From Candidatus Hydrogenedentota bacterium (GTDB lineage Bacteria > Hydrogenedentota > Hydrogenedentia > Hydrogenedentales > CAILVY01), in the NCBI GenBank assembly GCA_029565395.1, contig JAKQOG010000211.1, positions 1 to 49,330 of the forward strand: a stretch of DNA of 49,330 bases. The letters run 5' to 3'. Made by a program: the position numbers and the translations under genes. Every line of letters begins with the position of its first letter. Within the stretch, counting starts at the first letter, position 1. Below the pieces are notes generated by a model. It searched no databases and was not told the origin of the DNA. It was given only the letters and a program-made list of their open reading frames with translations. This document shows, one piece after another, positions 34,388 to 43,096 of this stretch.

Positions 34388-36139
34388 CTAGGCTCCCGCT
34401 GGTTCCTGATGCATTTTCTTGAAGGTCATCAGATTGGGCGCCCACATGTGTTTGACAGGGTCCACGTCGACGTGGATCACACTGGGTTTGCCGGAGGCGG
34501 CACATCGTTCGAGGGCCGGTTTGAGCTGGCCCGGCGCGCTGACGCGTTCACCGTGAGCGCCCATGGCTTCGGCCACCTTGTCGTAAGCGATCTCGCAGAG
34601 ATCCGCGTTAATGGTTTCGCCCGGGTCGAGCGATTTCTTGATCATGGTCTTCCAGGGACGGAAGACGAATTGCTGCGTCATCTTGACCATCCCCCACTGC
34701 TTGTCGCAACAGACGAGGTAAATGACGCGCAGGTTGTTGCGAACGGCCGTCTCGATCTCCTGCACGTTAAAACCCATGGCGCCGTCGCCGATAATGCAGT
34801 AGACTTGCTTATCCGGCCGGGCCACGGCGGCCCCGAGCGTTTGGGCAACGCCCGCACCGAGCATGCCGAATTTCGCCGTGTACAAAAACGTATTCGGAAC
34901 GCGTACTTCGTGGTAGAACATGCCCCAGATCGTCGTGTTGCCGCCATCGATGATGTACACGGCATCGTCATCGAAGAACTCCTGGCACACGTTCGCTACG
35001 TGGGCGGTAACCAACGGGGTGTTCAGGTCGTTGAGCGACTTGTCGAGCTTGGCGCGCTGCTGGGCCTTCGCCTCGGCGTAGCGAGCGACGGCTTGACGCC
35101 GGGCTTCAAGCGGCATACTCCCCTCCTGCTTCTCGAGTGCCGCGTTCAGCCCTTTCAGGAACTCCTTCGCATCGGCAAGCACGGTCAGCGCCGCCGGTTT
35201 GTTGAGGCCCAAGATTTCCTCGTCCACGTCGACTTGGATAAGTTGCTGCTTCGGCGGTTGGGCCCAGTTCGGGGCTTTTCCCCACCAGTCTGTCTCGCCG
35301 AAACGCGAGCCGAGGGCGAGTACGACGTCGGCCTCGTTGCGGACTTGATCGTTGAGGTCGACGTAGACCATCGGGATGGCGAGTTCGTGTTGTTCGGGCA
35401 GAGCGCCGCGTCCGCCCCAGCTCGTGCATACCGGCGCGTGAAGCAATTCCGCAACACGTTTGATCTCATCGAAGGCGCGCGCGTGGGTCACTCCACTGCC
35501 CGCGTGAATCAGCGGCAACCTCGCATTGGCCAGCATCTCGGCGGCGTGCGCGACGTGGTCCGGCGCGGGGGCAATGGGGGCGGTTCTTCGATAGGTTTTC
35601 GGGTCGGGAAGTGCACCCATGGGATTCTTGCCGTTGAAGATGTTCTCCGGAATGTCCACGTGCACGATCCCGGGACGGCCATGGAAGGACTTGCGGAACG
35701 CGCGTTTCATGAATTCGGGGATGCGTTCGAACGACGGCACCGCGCCGCTCCACTTGGCCATGGGTTCGATCACGCCGACTTGATTGAAATACTGATAGGA
35801 CCCGCCGCGATCGGGATAGCCGATACCAACGCGGCGCGTGCTCGTAATCAACAGGACGCGGTTGCCTTCCCCATTCTCCACGGCCACGCCGGGCAACACG
35901 TTGGCCACCCCCGGCCCGTTGCTGGCGATGGCCACGCCCAGCCTGCCCGTCAGTCGAGCATACGCGCCCGCCATATGGACGGCGCACGCCTCGTGCCGCG
36001 GGGAAATGAAATCGATACCATGCTTGCGGAAGGCGGCATAAAGACCCACATACGTGCCGTCGATAATCCCGAAAACCTTCTCGACCCCTTCATTCTTCAG
36101 CATCACGGCGACCACTTCGCCGCCCGTCATCTTTTCCAT
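34388..36139 (-). CDS. thiamine-diphosphate enzyme, acetolactate-synthase-like
   Basis: The 583-residue protein has the three domains of the ThDP decarboxylase/ALS family. The N-terminal PYR domain has the activating Glu in FISPRHEACAVHMAGAYARLTG (Glu50). A central domain follows (GSGVTHARAFDEIKRVAELL), then the C-terminal PP domain with the ThDP motif CIIGDGAMGFNVQEIETAVRNN (GDG Asp at ~452). It lacks features that would mark it as true acetolactate synthase in a biosynthetic operon; no small subunit adjoins. It probably decarboxylates or condenses a 2-oxo acid. ATG at 36139 follows GGGAG by 7 bases. First gene of a four-gene operon. Confidence 0.85.
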   Translation of the reverse strand: MEKMTGGEVVAVMLKNEGVEKVFGIIDGTYVGLYAAFRKHGIDFISPRHEACAVHMAGAYARLTGRLGVAIASNGPGVANVLPGVAVENGEGNRVLLITSTRRVGIGYPDRGGSYQYFNQVGVIEPMAKWSGAVPSFERIPEFMKRAFRKSFHGRPGIVHVDIPENIFNGKNPMGALPDPKTYRRTAPIAPAPDHVAHAAEMLANARLPLIHAGSGVTHARAFDEIKRVAELLHAPVCTSWGGRGALPEQHELAIPMVYVDLNDQVRNEADVVLALGSRFGETDWWGKAPNWAQPPKQQLIQVDVDEEILGLNKPAALTVLADAKEFLKGLNAALEKQEGSMPLEARRQAVARYAEAKAQQRAKLDKSLNDLNTPLVTAHVANVCQEFFDDDAVYIIDGGNTTIWGMFYHEVRVPNTFLYTAKFGMLGAGVAQTLGAAVARPDKQVYCIIGDGAMGFNVQEIETAVRNNLRVIYLVCCDKQWGMVKMTQQFVFRPWKTMIKKSLDPGETINADLCEIAYDKVAEAMGAHGERVSAPGQLKPALERCAASGKPSVIHVDVDPVKHMWAPNLMTFKKMHQEPAGA

Positions 36140-36480
36140 GAACACACTCCCTGTGCTGTCCTTCGAGCGGAGAACGGAACGATTCTACATCGTGACACCG
36201 AACAAGTCAAACGGGATACCGGATTGGCGTGATGTTCATATTCGTACGGAGGAACGACATTTGATATGGCTGGGTTCCGGAATATATCGTTGGATAGGTG
36301 CAGCCGTGCCGCGTGTTCTGACCGTTTGAGCGTTCGTCGCGTGCGGACCCGCACCCATGTCCGGTTTGGAACGAGAAGTGAAAAGAGACTGCACGCCGTG
36401 AACAAGATCAGGCGAAAGAGATTCTTGGAAAACGAAATGGCCTTCCGCGTGTACCGCGCCGGCCGTAGGGACAACCGCTC
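36140..36480. other. divergent intergenic region between ThDP operon and alcohol dehydrogenase
   Basis: It must hold the promoters for both directions, but I do not see convincing -35/-10 pairs. A plus-strand frame (36266-36484) overlaps the dehydrogenase start by four bases (ATGA) after a GGAGGA site, but its product is arginine-rich and motif-free, so I do not call it a gene. Confidence 0.4.
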
Positions 36481-37599
36481 ATGATGCCTTCGTGGCTATA
36501 CAGACAGCCGACGGAAATCCGGTTCGGTTGCGGCATACGTCAAGAGCTTGGCGGCGTCGCTGCCTCCCTCGGCAAGCGCACTGTGCTTGTGACCGACCGT
36601 ACCTTGGTTAAGCAGGACACGACACTGGAGGTCATCCATCATCTCGGCGGAAACACGCCCGTCTTCAGCGACATTGAACCGAATCCTACGGTCCATTCGG
36701 TCGACCTTCTGGCCGGCGTGATTCGACAAGAAGGTTCCGACGTAGTCGTGGCGCTAGGCGGCGGCAGTTCGCTCGATTGCGCGAAAGCGGCCGCCTCGAT
36801 CGCGCTGCAAGGCACTCCGGCCCGCGCCTATCACTCGGAAGGCAAGACGTTGGACGCGCGACACCTTCCCGTAATCACCATACCGACTACGGCGGGAACC
36901 GGCAGCGAGGTCACGCCGATCGCGGTCCTGGACGACCCTGAAAAAAGCATCAAAGCCCCGCTCGTCCATGATAATTTCTTTCCGAAGGTGGCGCTTGTGG
37001 ATCCGGAACTTACGGTAACGATGCCGAAGTTCGTTACGGCATGCACGGGCCTGGACGCCCTGGCTCATGCGGTCGAGGGATATTGGTCCCGGAATCACCA
37101 ACCCATCTGCGATCTCATGGCCCGAGAAGCGGCTGGACTGGTGTTCCGCCACCTGCCGTCTGCCCTCGCCGACGGCGGGGATTTGGGAGCGCGCGAAGGC
37201 ATGAGCCTGGCAGCCCTCTTGGGGGGCCTCGCCTTCCAACTGCCGAAGAACGCCGCAGTGCATGCCTGCTCATTTCCCTTGTCCAACCGGTATCATCTTG
37301 CGCACGGTCTCGCGTGCGCCATGACGCTCGACTGGTTCATACGCTTCAATACGCCCGTCCTGGGCGGGCGAGGCTTGGCGCTGGCGCGCGCGGCGGGCTT
37401 CAACGATCTGGACGCCATGGCGGACGCGGTAGCAACTCTAAAACGACAGGCGCTCTTGCCGCTTCGGTTGAGCGAGGCAGGCGCGAAGATCGAGGAGGTG
37501 GACTCGCTGGTGGAAGCGAGTTTTCATCCCCTGATGAAGAACAATCCAAGAGAAGTCACGGCATCCGATTTGAGATCGTTGTATCTGGAAATCATGTAG
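36481..37599 (+). CDS. iron-containing (group III) alcohol dehydrogenase
   Basis: The 372-residue enzyme has FGCGIRQELGGVAASLGKRTVLVTD at the N-terminus and the nucleotide-binding VVALGGGSSLDCAKAAA. Further on are PTTAGTGSEVTPIAVL, the signature TGLDALAHAVEGYWS, the first metal-site region CDLMAREAAG, and VHACSFPLSNRYHLAHGLACAMTL with the family's HG. It reduces an aldehyde (or oxidises an alcohol) with NAD(P)H. The sequence around the metal site is closer to phosphonoacetaldehyde/maleylacetate reductase-like members than to butanol dehydrogenases, but this is only an impression. It is divergent from the ThDP operon, and could reduce the aldehyde made by that enzyme. Start after AGGGA. Confidence 0.85.
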   Translation: MMPSWLYRQPTEIRFGCGIRQELGGVAASLGKRTVLVTDRTLVKQDTTLEVIHHLGGNTPVFSDIEPNPTVHSVDLLAGVIRQEGSDVVVALGGGSSLDCAKAAASIALQGTPARAYHSEGKTLDARHLPVITIPTTAGTGSEVTPIAVLDDPEKSIKAPLVHDNFFPKVALVDPELTVTMPKFVTACTGLDALAHAVEGYWSRNHQPICDLMAREAAGLVFRHLPSALADGGDLGAREGMSLAALLGGLAFQLPKNAAVHACSFPLSNRYHLAHGLACAMTLDWFIRFNTPVLGGRGLALARAAGFNDLDAMADAVATLKRQALLPLRLSEAGAKIEEVDSLVEASFHPLMKNNPREVTASDLRSLYLEIM

Positions 37600-37685
37600 C
37601 AACGAGCAGTCTTGAGGGAAGGTGCGCGATAAACGTGGTGGTCGGGTCCGTGGTGAAAGGGTTCGTGCTCAAGCTAGCCGTGAAG

Positions 37686-37720
37686 CAATGGAGCGGGGAT
37701 AGGATTCGAACCGCCGACCA
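37686..37720 (-). repeat. decayed copy of the initiator tRNA 3' end (attachment-site remnant)
   Basis: This stretch aligns to the 3' end of the intact initiator tRNA at 44170-44205: CAATGG, AGCGGGG, TAGGATTCGAACC and CGACC are shared, with one missing base and a few substitutions. It retains the T loop GGTTCGAATCC on the minus strand. The stretch from 37600 to 38026 holds nothing else I recognise (a weak frame at 37762-38004 has no motif). Confidence 0.6.
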
Positions 37721-38026
37721 ATAGGTAAAAGTATCTCTTTCCTCATCGAATAGGAAAATGCATGACGTTACGGTCCCACCCCACAGGTTCCTTCATTCCG
37801 CACGGCTCACGAAACTCCTTCATGATGAGAACTATGAAGCGCCCATTTTTGCACCTGACGAAGCCCAAGAATGAAGTCGAGTCGGGGACAAGCGTCAGCC
37901 TATGCGCGTTCACGGATCGCCGGTACGGAGTGATATTCCGCTTGGAGAGGACCCCTACGGTGCAAAGAACAATCTTGGATATTCAAAAGACTCACTTAGC
38001 CTAAGCATGTGCCGTTGTCGTATGCT

Positions 38027-40507
38027 TCACCACGCGACGGTTGTCTGATTCATCTTTGGTGCCGTGGCAGGCCACAAAACACTTTGACCGTCATCCAACG
38101 CCGCCTCCAAATAATACTCCACCGCGCCTTCCGGCTGAGCGGGTAGAGAAACACGGTAGGCCTGGCGGGCGCGATGTGTTGCTTCAATTTTGGAATAGCC
38201 GCCTTTCCCTAATGGCCTCCAGAATAGATTAATGTTCGTGCATTTCTGAGCAGACAGAACGAACGCCCTTATTTCCTGATCCTCGCCCGCATTCACATGC
38301 GAACATCGGGAGGAAACGAAAATCCGGGGCTTGCCGGTATAGGCGGTGCTTACAGAGGTGTCATCGGGCAGTGGACCTCCCAGCAACTCCTGAATGGCCG
38401 CGTCATTAGAAGTCAGAATGCGATTGCGGTTGCCGCTTTCAATGCTGGCAATCGTGCCGATTTCACCTGGCGATTTTGCGCAATCCACGTAGGTTCCTAT
38501 CATCTCTTCATAGCTCCGCGCAAGCTCGATCCGCAACGGCAGGACTTGTTTTTTGACGAACGCCTGAACCTTCTCAGCACCCGCTTTCTTCGCCTCTTCC
38601 ATCCGAACTGCCAAGCGGTCCGCCAGTACCCAGGTGCGCACGCGAAGTCTCGTTGCGCGAATGAAGTTGAGCCAGTAATCAAATCTTTCCAGATTGTCGG
38701 TGCCTGAGATCCGCGAACGCATCCGCTCCATTTCGGCCAACGGTGCAAAGAACGATTCCATTTCAGCATCCGTGGTTCGACTGCCTCCTTCCACGAGTTC
38801 GTTGATGAGGATGTGCCCTCCATCGAATTTGCCGACAAGCCCTCCGGCCTCGGCACCCGCATCGCCACCAAAAAGGTTGCGGCCCCAGGTTGCCCAGAAG
38901 TCTTCAGGTATCGGTGTCTTGCCATTGAAATCCCATCCGGACTCGGACAGTGCCATGATGTTCGGCGAAATTGCAGCGGTTCGCCAGTGGATCGCCATCA
39001 TGCCGTCACAGCCGTAGCGTTGTGCGTCTGCCGAGTTCATGAACATGCGGTTTGCCCAGAGCTGCAAATCCCAGCACGTGCAGCAGTGGGCACCCGCGGT
39101 GCCATCATCCTCGGCCCACCCAATGACCCATTTGGACCGGCCGGTCATTGCTCCATAATACGTTTCAACAGGGTCCCGCCCCAAGGACGTTCCAATAGCC
39201 GAACAAGCCCAGTCCTTCGGCGCGTGCCTGTCCGTCCAGGATGCGTCATCGGGCGTGCCCAAGCGCCAGCCACATGTCGCGAACTTGAACGGCGCCTCTA
39301 CTGCCTTGGCGGCCGATTCGGCTAATGCGAAATCGCGCGCGACGTTCTCCCGCGTGGTCATTTCCCAGCCTTTGCAGCCCGGTTCCATCCCCAGCCAGGT
39401 CTCGGGCGTCCAAAACCAGAAATAGTCCGGCTGCATCTTCCGCATCAGCCGGAGAAAAGTGCCTTGATACAGATTTCGGATGACTTCCGGATCATCTTCA
39501 CGAAGACCGCGTGTCTCAAGCCTCGCCGCCAGTTCTTTGGGCACACCGAGCGGCACTTCTGTCCCCAAACAAGTCTTCACCCCCAGGCGCCGCGCATGTT
39601 CAAATACCGCTTTCTGAGAATCCCCATACCGATTGAACATCGCGGTCGCCGCATCGTCGTTCTTCGGCCATTCCAGGCAGTCAAGCAGGTAGTCCGGACC
39701 ATAGTCGTCGTTCTCGAAAAGGAGGCCCGCTCCGGCGGCATACTGGCTGGCCGGAAAAGGCGTCACGGCCCAACCACGCCGCGTGGTCACCACACCGGCC
39801 TCGTAGCCGCTCTTCACGCCACCCTTTTCGTCAACATCTTCGGGCGGGCCTATCCATACGTTTGCCTCTGGCCCCGCGCTTAGGTTCCAACTTGGATAGG
39901 TGTGCAGGCCGATAAAGTTCATCCGCATCTTGGCCATCTGCGAAAGAACATTTCTGTAATCATGGGTGTTCCACCAGTCGGGGCCGACGGAGAAATCATG
40001 AAAGGGCTGCAATCCTCGCAAACTGAAACGGGGCTTGCCAATCTCGTCCATGCCGGGAATGGCGCTCAAGGATGTGTCCGGTAAGATGTCATCATCCGGG
40101 CCAAACCGAACCCCCAATTTCTCCGCAAACCGGTATGCACCATAGAGCGTACCGATCTCGTCTCCGCCCACGACCCACCAGACACCATTTCCGTCCACCG
40201 TTTCGCTTTTGAGCCTGAACTGCTGAGGCTCCAGTTCTTGGCCAAGGCCCTCGCACAGCGCCCGATTCTTACAGATCACGACGATACGGCTACCACCGGA
40301 TAGGTCCTCACCAACCTCAAGCAACCTGCCAGTACGCAGATAAACGTACCGTCGCACTTCGTTGGCCGCCAGCCGTTCTTGCGCTGAAGCATCCTTGCTG
40401 ATGGCAATCGATTCCGGCTCCGCGCAAGACCCTTTGCCGTTGCCAAGCGCCGGCAAAAACACGACAATCAAACAGCAGGTGTACCGCCAAAATCCTCGCG
40501 TTTTCAT
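38027..40507 (-). CDS. secreted alpha-glucuronidase-like glycoside hydrolase
   Basis: The 826-residue protein has a signal peptide (FWRYTCCLIVVFLPALGNG). The N-terminal domain is of the type shared by GH67/GH115/GH20 enzymes (ERLAANEVRRYVYLRTGRLLEV ... VWWVVGGDEIGTLYGAYRFAEKLGVRF). A large barrel follows with PDYFWFWTPETWLGMEPG, WVIGWAEDDG, and a C-terminal helical and Ig-like portion. It probably removes glucuronic acid or a related uronic/amino sugar from plant polysaccharides, but the CAZy family is uncertain. GGAGG lies 9 bases before the ATG. It is flanked by attachment-site remnants at 37686 and 40936, so it may be cargo of an older integrated element. Confidence 0.7.
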   Translation of the reverse strand: MKTRGFWRYTCCLIVVFLPALGNGKGSCAEPESIAISKDASAQERLAANEVRRYVYLRTGRLLEVGEDLSGGSRIVVICKNRALCEGLGQELEPQQFRLKSETVDGNGVWWVVGGDEIGTLYGAYRFAEKLGVRFGPDDDILPDTSLSAIPGMDEIGKPRFSLRGLQPFHDFSVGPDWWNTHDYRNVLSQMAKMRMNFIGLHTYPSWNLSAGPEANVWIGPPEDVDEKGGVKSGYEAGVVTTRRGWAVTPFPASQYAAGAGLLFENDDYGPDYLLDCLEWPKNDDAATAMFNRYGDSQKAVFEHARRLGVKTCLGTEVPLGVPKELAARLETRGLREDDPEVIRNLYQGTFLRLMRKMQPDYFWFWTPETWLGMEPGCKGWEMTTRENVARDFALAESAAKAVEAPFKFATCGWRLGTPDDASWTDRHAPKDWACSAIGTSLGRDPVETYYGAMTGRSKWVIGWAEDDGTAGAHCCTCWDLQLWANRMFMNSADAQRYGCDGMMAIHWRTAAISPNIMALSESGWDFNGKTPIPEDFWATWGRNLFGGDAGAEAGGLVGKFDGGHILINELVEGGSRTTDAEMESFFAPLAEMERMRSRISGTDNLERFDYWLNFIRATRLRVRTWVLADRLAVRMEEAKKAGAEKVQAFVKKQVLPLRIELARSYEEMIGTYVDCAKSPGEIGTIASIESGNRNRILTSNDAAIQELLGGPLPDDTSVSTAYTGKPRIFVSSRCSHVNAGEDQEIRAFVLSAQKCTNINLFWRPLGKGGYSKIEATHRARQAYRVSLPAQPEGAVEYYLEAALDDGQSVLWPATAPKMNQTTVAW

Positions 40508-40752
40508 GTTTACAGTACCTCCTGAAGCTGCGCCATGGGCCAGTATCGCGGGAGTATTTTCCGCCGTTGCCTGGATCTTGAAGTGTCCATTTGTCGTTTA
40601 AGGTATCGCAGTTGGCCGCCTCCATGTAAATGGGGTCGCTGTTGATGGGGCCTTGATGTTTCTCAAGTATACTCCAATCCACTGTGGCAACGTGTGTATA
40701 ATACCGGACTCCACATCGTGGTTGAAGACGCTGGCGTTCAGAAGTGGCGGGT

Positions 40753-40878
40753 ATGTTTGATATGAAGAATCGAGAAGAGACATTGGAGAACGCGGTGCTT
40801 CGGGAGAAGCTTAGCAAAAGCTATATCATAGTGAATCCAGAGTGTCTCCTGGATGAAGTTGAATTTCCTACGACCTAA
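40753..40878 (+). pseudogene. integrase C-terminal remnant
   Basis: The last residues, PECLLDEVEFPTT and the stop, correspond to MECLIDEVEFPSLLEPNK at the end of the intact integrase (stop 44128). DNA similarity continues through the terminator and tRNA end that follow. Upstream of PECLL the sequence (MFDMKNREETLENAVLREKLSK) does not match the integrase, so the gene was truncated or recombined. It is best read as the relic of an earlier element that used the same site. Confidence 0.6.
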
Positions 40879-40892
40879 AAACCCAACAGGTA

Positions 40893-40980
40893 AAAAAAAG
40901 ACCTGCGAAAACCTTCGCAAGTCCTTTATTTTCAATGGTAGCGGGGGTAGGATTCGAACCTACGACCTTTGGGTTATGAG
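40893..40980. repeat. left direct repeat (attL) of the integrative element
   Basis: These 88 bases are identical to 44127-44214. They contain a bidirectional terminator (40900-40923) and the displaced 3' half of the initiator tRNA (40936-40980, from CCA to the anticodon TCAT). Identity ends at 40980, next to the anticodon loop, marking the probable crossover region. Confidence 0.9.
40900..40923. terminator. bidirectional terminator in attL
   Basis: GACCTGCGAA-AACC-TTCGCAAGTC forms a 10-bp stem with one G-T pair, with an A-run before and a T-rich tail after, so it can work in both directions. Confidence 0.7.
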
Positions 40981-41172
40981 GGCAACCGGTGTTTTTGCGC
41001 GTTAACCTGGAACCATCTTAAAAGTTTTTGCTTCTTTTTCAAAAAGAAGACCATCTTCTTAGGGGATAGCCAGGGGTATGGGGGCGGCAATGAGCACCCC
41101 ATCAATAAAACAGAGTCATGGATCATAAGCCAGGTAGGGGATATAGCGACCAGGGCAACGAAATCAGGAAAG

Positions 41173-41234
41173 GCGGATTCATGGCGTCCGGATGTGGCGA
41201 GGTACGAGACCACATTCGGACGCCATGAATCCGC
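41173..41234. other. 25-bp near-perfect hairpin, candidate replication or transfer origin
   Basis: Arms 41173-41197 and 41210-41234 pair in 24 of 25 positions around a 12-base loop (CGAGGTACGAGA). There is no T-run, so it is not a typical terminator. In elements with Rep_trans proteins, such cruciform-prone hairpins form the double-strand origin or oriT nick site. It lies about 630 bases before the Rep gene. Confidence 0.6.
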
Positions 41235-41389
41235 GTAAAGTGATTGGATGGCATGGTGATTGCTTCGCGCGCGCGGTTTATCTTGAATACTAGAAATAAA
41301 AGTCGGCGTAAATTTTTCGGCGTTTTGTCATCCTGGGAGGGGGTAAAGTTGCGATGGGCAAGAAATATTTTTGGCGTTGATTTTTAAAG

Positions 41390-41445
41390 CTGTCATGATT
41401 CAAATAATTTATGACAGAAATGACAGTAAACTAGGGTATTGACAG
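41390..41445. repeat. iteron-like TGACAG repeats
   Basis: ATGACAG occurs at 41411-41417 and 41420-41426, inverted at 41390-41396 (CTGTCAT), with a further TGACAG at 41440-41445. The cluster lies just upstream of and overlapping the -35 box of the RHH gene, so it could bind Rep or the RHH protein. Confidence 0.45.
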
Positions 41446-41475
41446 AAAGAAAGCAAAAGTGTACAGTAGTGTACA
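41439..41475 (+). promoter_or_regulatory. promoter and operator of the RHH gene
   Basis: TTGACA (41439-41444), 17 bases, TACAGT (41462-41467). The palindrome TGTACA-GTAG-TGTACA (41460-41475) overlaps the -10 box and is a plausible site for the ribbon-helix-helix protein encoded downstream. Confidence 0.65.
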
Positions 41476-41502
41476 TTGCACAACAAAAGGAGGAAAAAAT
41501 AA

Positions 41503-41787
41503 ATGACAGTTTCAAAAAAGATGGGACGAATAATTGTTTCGTTACCAAAATCGGAGATTAAGTATATAGACGGCTTGTGTAAACGGTTCGATATGACGCG
41601 GTCGGAGATGGTTCACGAGTGTCTTGAAAGGTCTTTAGGAGTTATCGAAACGCTTGGGGAGTTGACTCTAAAACGTGAGAATCTGAAAGCGTTAAGTGAT
41701 GCTGTTTATAATGGTGTTTGGGAAGCTATAGTCCCATTTCTTGAAAAGAACGCTGATAACGCGCATAGGGTGAGTTTGAAATCATAA
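41503..41787 (+). CDS. ribbon-helix-helix (CopG/Arc-type) regulator
   Basis: In this 94-residue protein, residues 7-55 fit the ribbon-helix-helix fold: MGRIIVSLPKSEIKYIDGLCKRFDMTRSEMVHECLERSLG (beta strand, then two helices with the RSEMV turn). Such proteins on plasmids and integrative elements control copy number, rep expression or relaxase action. AAAGGAGG lies 8 bases before the ATG, a very strong site. The palindromic TGTACA pair over its promoter suggests autoregulation. It probably forms a transcript with the Rep and integrase genes. Confidence 0.85.
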   Translation: MTVSKKMGRIIVSLPKSEIKYIDGLCKRFDMTRSEMVHECLERSLGVIETLGELTLKRENLKALSDAVYNGVWEAIVPFLEKNADNAHRVSLKS

Positions 41788-41862
41788 AAACCGAGAACGT
41801 GACCCCGCCCAGGCGGTCAACCATAGTCGGGGTCACGCACTCACAACTTGGAGACCAAGTGT

Positions 41863-43089
41863 ATGAGCGACAATATTTTATCACATCCGGGGGGTAAGCA
41901 AAAACAAAAAGGTGGGCTATCCAGTATCACCCACCTTGATACTAGTCAAGGAGGGCCACGGGTAAAGGCCGGAGGAGAGGATACGGTAGTGATAGGCCTA
42001 GGCGTGGACTGGGGAGAGCAATATCCCACCTTGATAAACGTTTTGCAGACCGCGAAAGAACACGCCCAAAAACAAGGGCATGATATCGCGGTCAAGTTCG
42101 AGGGTCGGGAATGCCTGGTCAGTGGTCACGGAACAAAAAGCGGAAACGGTAAGGGCGTCTATTACTCATGGGTGCTGACGTTCGCGGGGTTCACCTTCAC
42201 GGTTGCGAAACTATCGGAACCGTTCCAACAGACGCCTAATGTCATGGCCGATATCGGAGCAGTTGAACTCATGGAACAAAGCAACGTTTCCACGGTCCTG
42301 CAAAATATCAAAGACACTATCAGCGCGATGGGCGGGGCTGTGACCTGGGATAAACTCTCGCGGGTCGATGTCTGCGCGGATGTGTGCGGCGTTTCCATGG
42401 ATGAATTCGTGAATCTCTTCGTGATGCGTCAATACATCACGCGGGGTCGAAAGTGGACTATCTACGGAGATGAACGGCGGAACACGGGCGTGAGTATCGG
42501 AGCCGGGGCCGTGCACTTGCGCGTATACGATAAGCTCTTTGAAGTCGTGCATGAAAAACCGGACTTCACCAAGTTTGAATTGCTGCAGCAACGTTGGGGC
42601 GGATGTCCTGATTACGTCTCGCGTGTGGAGTTCCAACTACGGCGCGATTTCCTCCGGGAACATGGCATTGATTCCATAGCGGATTATCTCGAAAAACGGT
42701 CCTCCGTGGTGAAATACCTGCTCACGGAGTGGTTCCGTTTCGTCGACGGAATCCCCGACCGGGAAAACAACAATCAAAGCCGGTTGAATGCACACCCTCT
42801 GTGGATTCGCGTTTCTGAGGTCTTCGCCTCCTGGATTGAAGATAAAGACGCGCCACCGTTGGCAAAAGTCCAGCGTCAATACAAAGACCCGGTGAAACTC
42901 GCTAAACAAGGCTTCGGGTGCCTCCTTGGTGCGATTGCGAACCTTAAGCAAGGCGCGTGTATCTCCGGGTCTCAATTCCTCAATTCATCCTCGGAAGTTA
43001 TCGACTTCCTTCTTGATTCGATGGGCGAGCTTGATTTCCTCAAACGCTACGAAAGCAAAGCATCACGGGTGCGCGTGGTCTGCGCGTAA
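41863..43089 (+). CDS. Rep_trans family replication initiation / MobT-like relaxase
   Basis: The 408-residue protein fits the replication-initiation-factor family (PF02486): SRVDVCADVCG, then IYGDERRNTGVSIGAGAVHLRVYDKLFEV, and YVSRVEFQLRRDFLREHG. These blocks match the 'RvD-xxxD', 'TGxxxGxxxxxLRiYDK' and 'vsRvElqlrR' motifs seen in rolling-circle Rep proteins of plasmids and filamentous phages and in the MobT relaxase of Tn916. It should nick one strand at an origin, probably the hairpin at 41173-41234, and attach covalently through a tyrosine. The first ~45 residues look disordered. Start ATG at 41863 with GGAG upstream; spacing is long. The integrase gene starts 7 bases after its stop. Confidence 0.85.
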   Translation: MSDNILSHPGGKQKQKGGLSSITHLDTSQGGPRVKAGGEDTVVIGLGVDWGEQYPTLINVLQTAKEHAQKQGHDIAVKFEGRECLVSGHGTKSGNGKGVYYSWVLTFAGFTFTVAKLSEPFQQTPNVMADIGAVELMEQSNVSTVLQNIKDTISAMGGAVTWDKLSRVDVCADVCGVSMDEFVNLFVMRQYITRGRKWTIYGDERRNTGVSIGAGAVHLRVYDKLFEVVHEKPDFTKFELLQQRWGGCPDYVSRVEFQLRRDFLREHGIDSIADYLEKRSSVVKYLLTEWFRFVDGIPDRENNNQSRLNAHPLWIRVSEVFASWIEDKDAPPLAKVQRQYKDPVKLAKQGFGCLLGAIANLKQGACISGSQFLNSSSEVIDFLLDSMGELDFLKRYESKASRVRVVCA

Positions 43090-43096
43090 AGGATTC

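Noticed and set aside
34343..36232. 629-codon plus-strand frame opposite the ThDP enzyme gene
   Set aside because: The minus strand encodes a complete ThDP enzyme with all motifs; the plus frame is its shadow.
36266..36484. 72-residue frame overlapping the Fe-alcohol dehydrogenase start by ATGA
   Set aside because: The overlap and a GGAGGA upstream are attractive, but the product is arginine-rich and without motif, and the dehydrogenase has its own ribosome-binding site.
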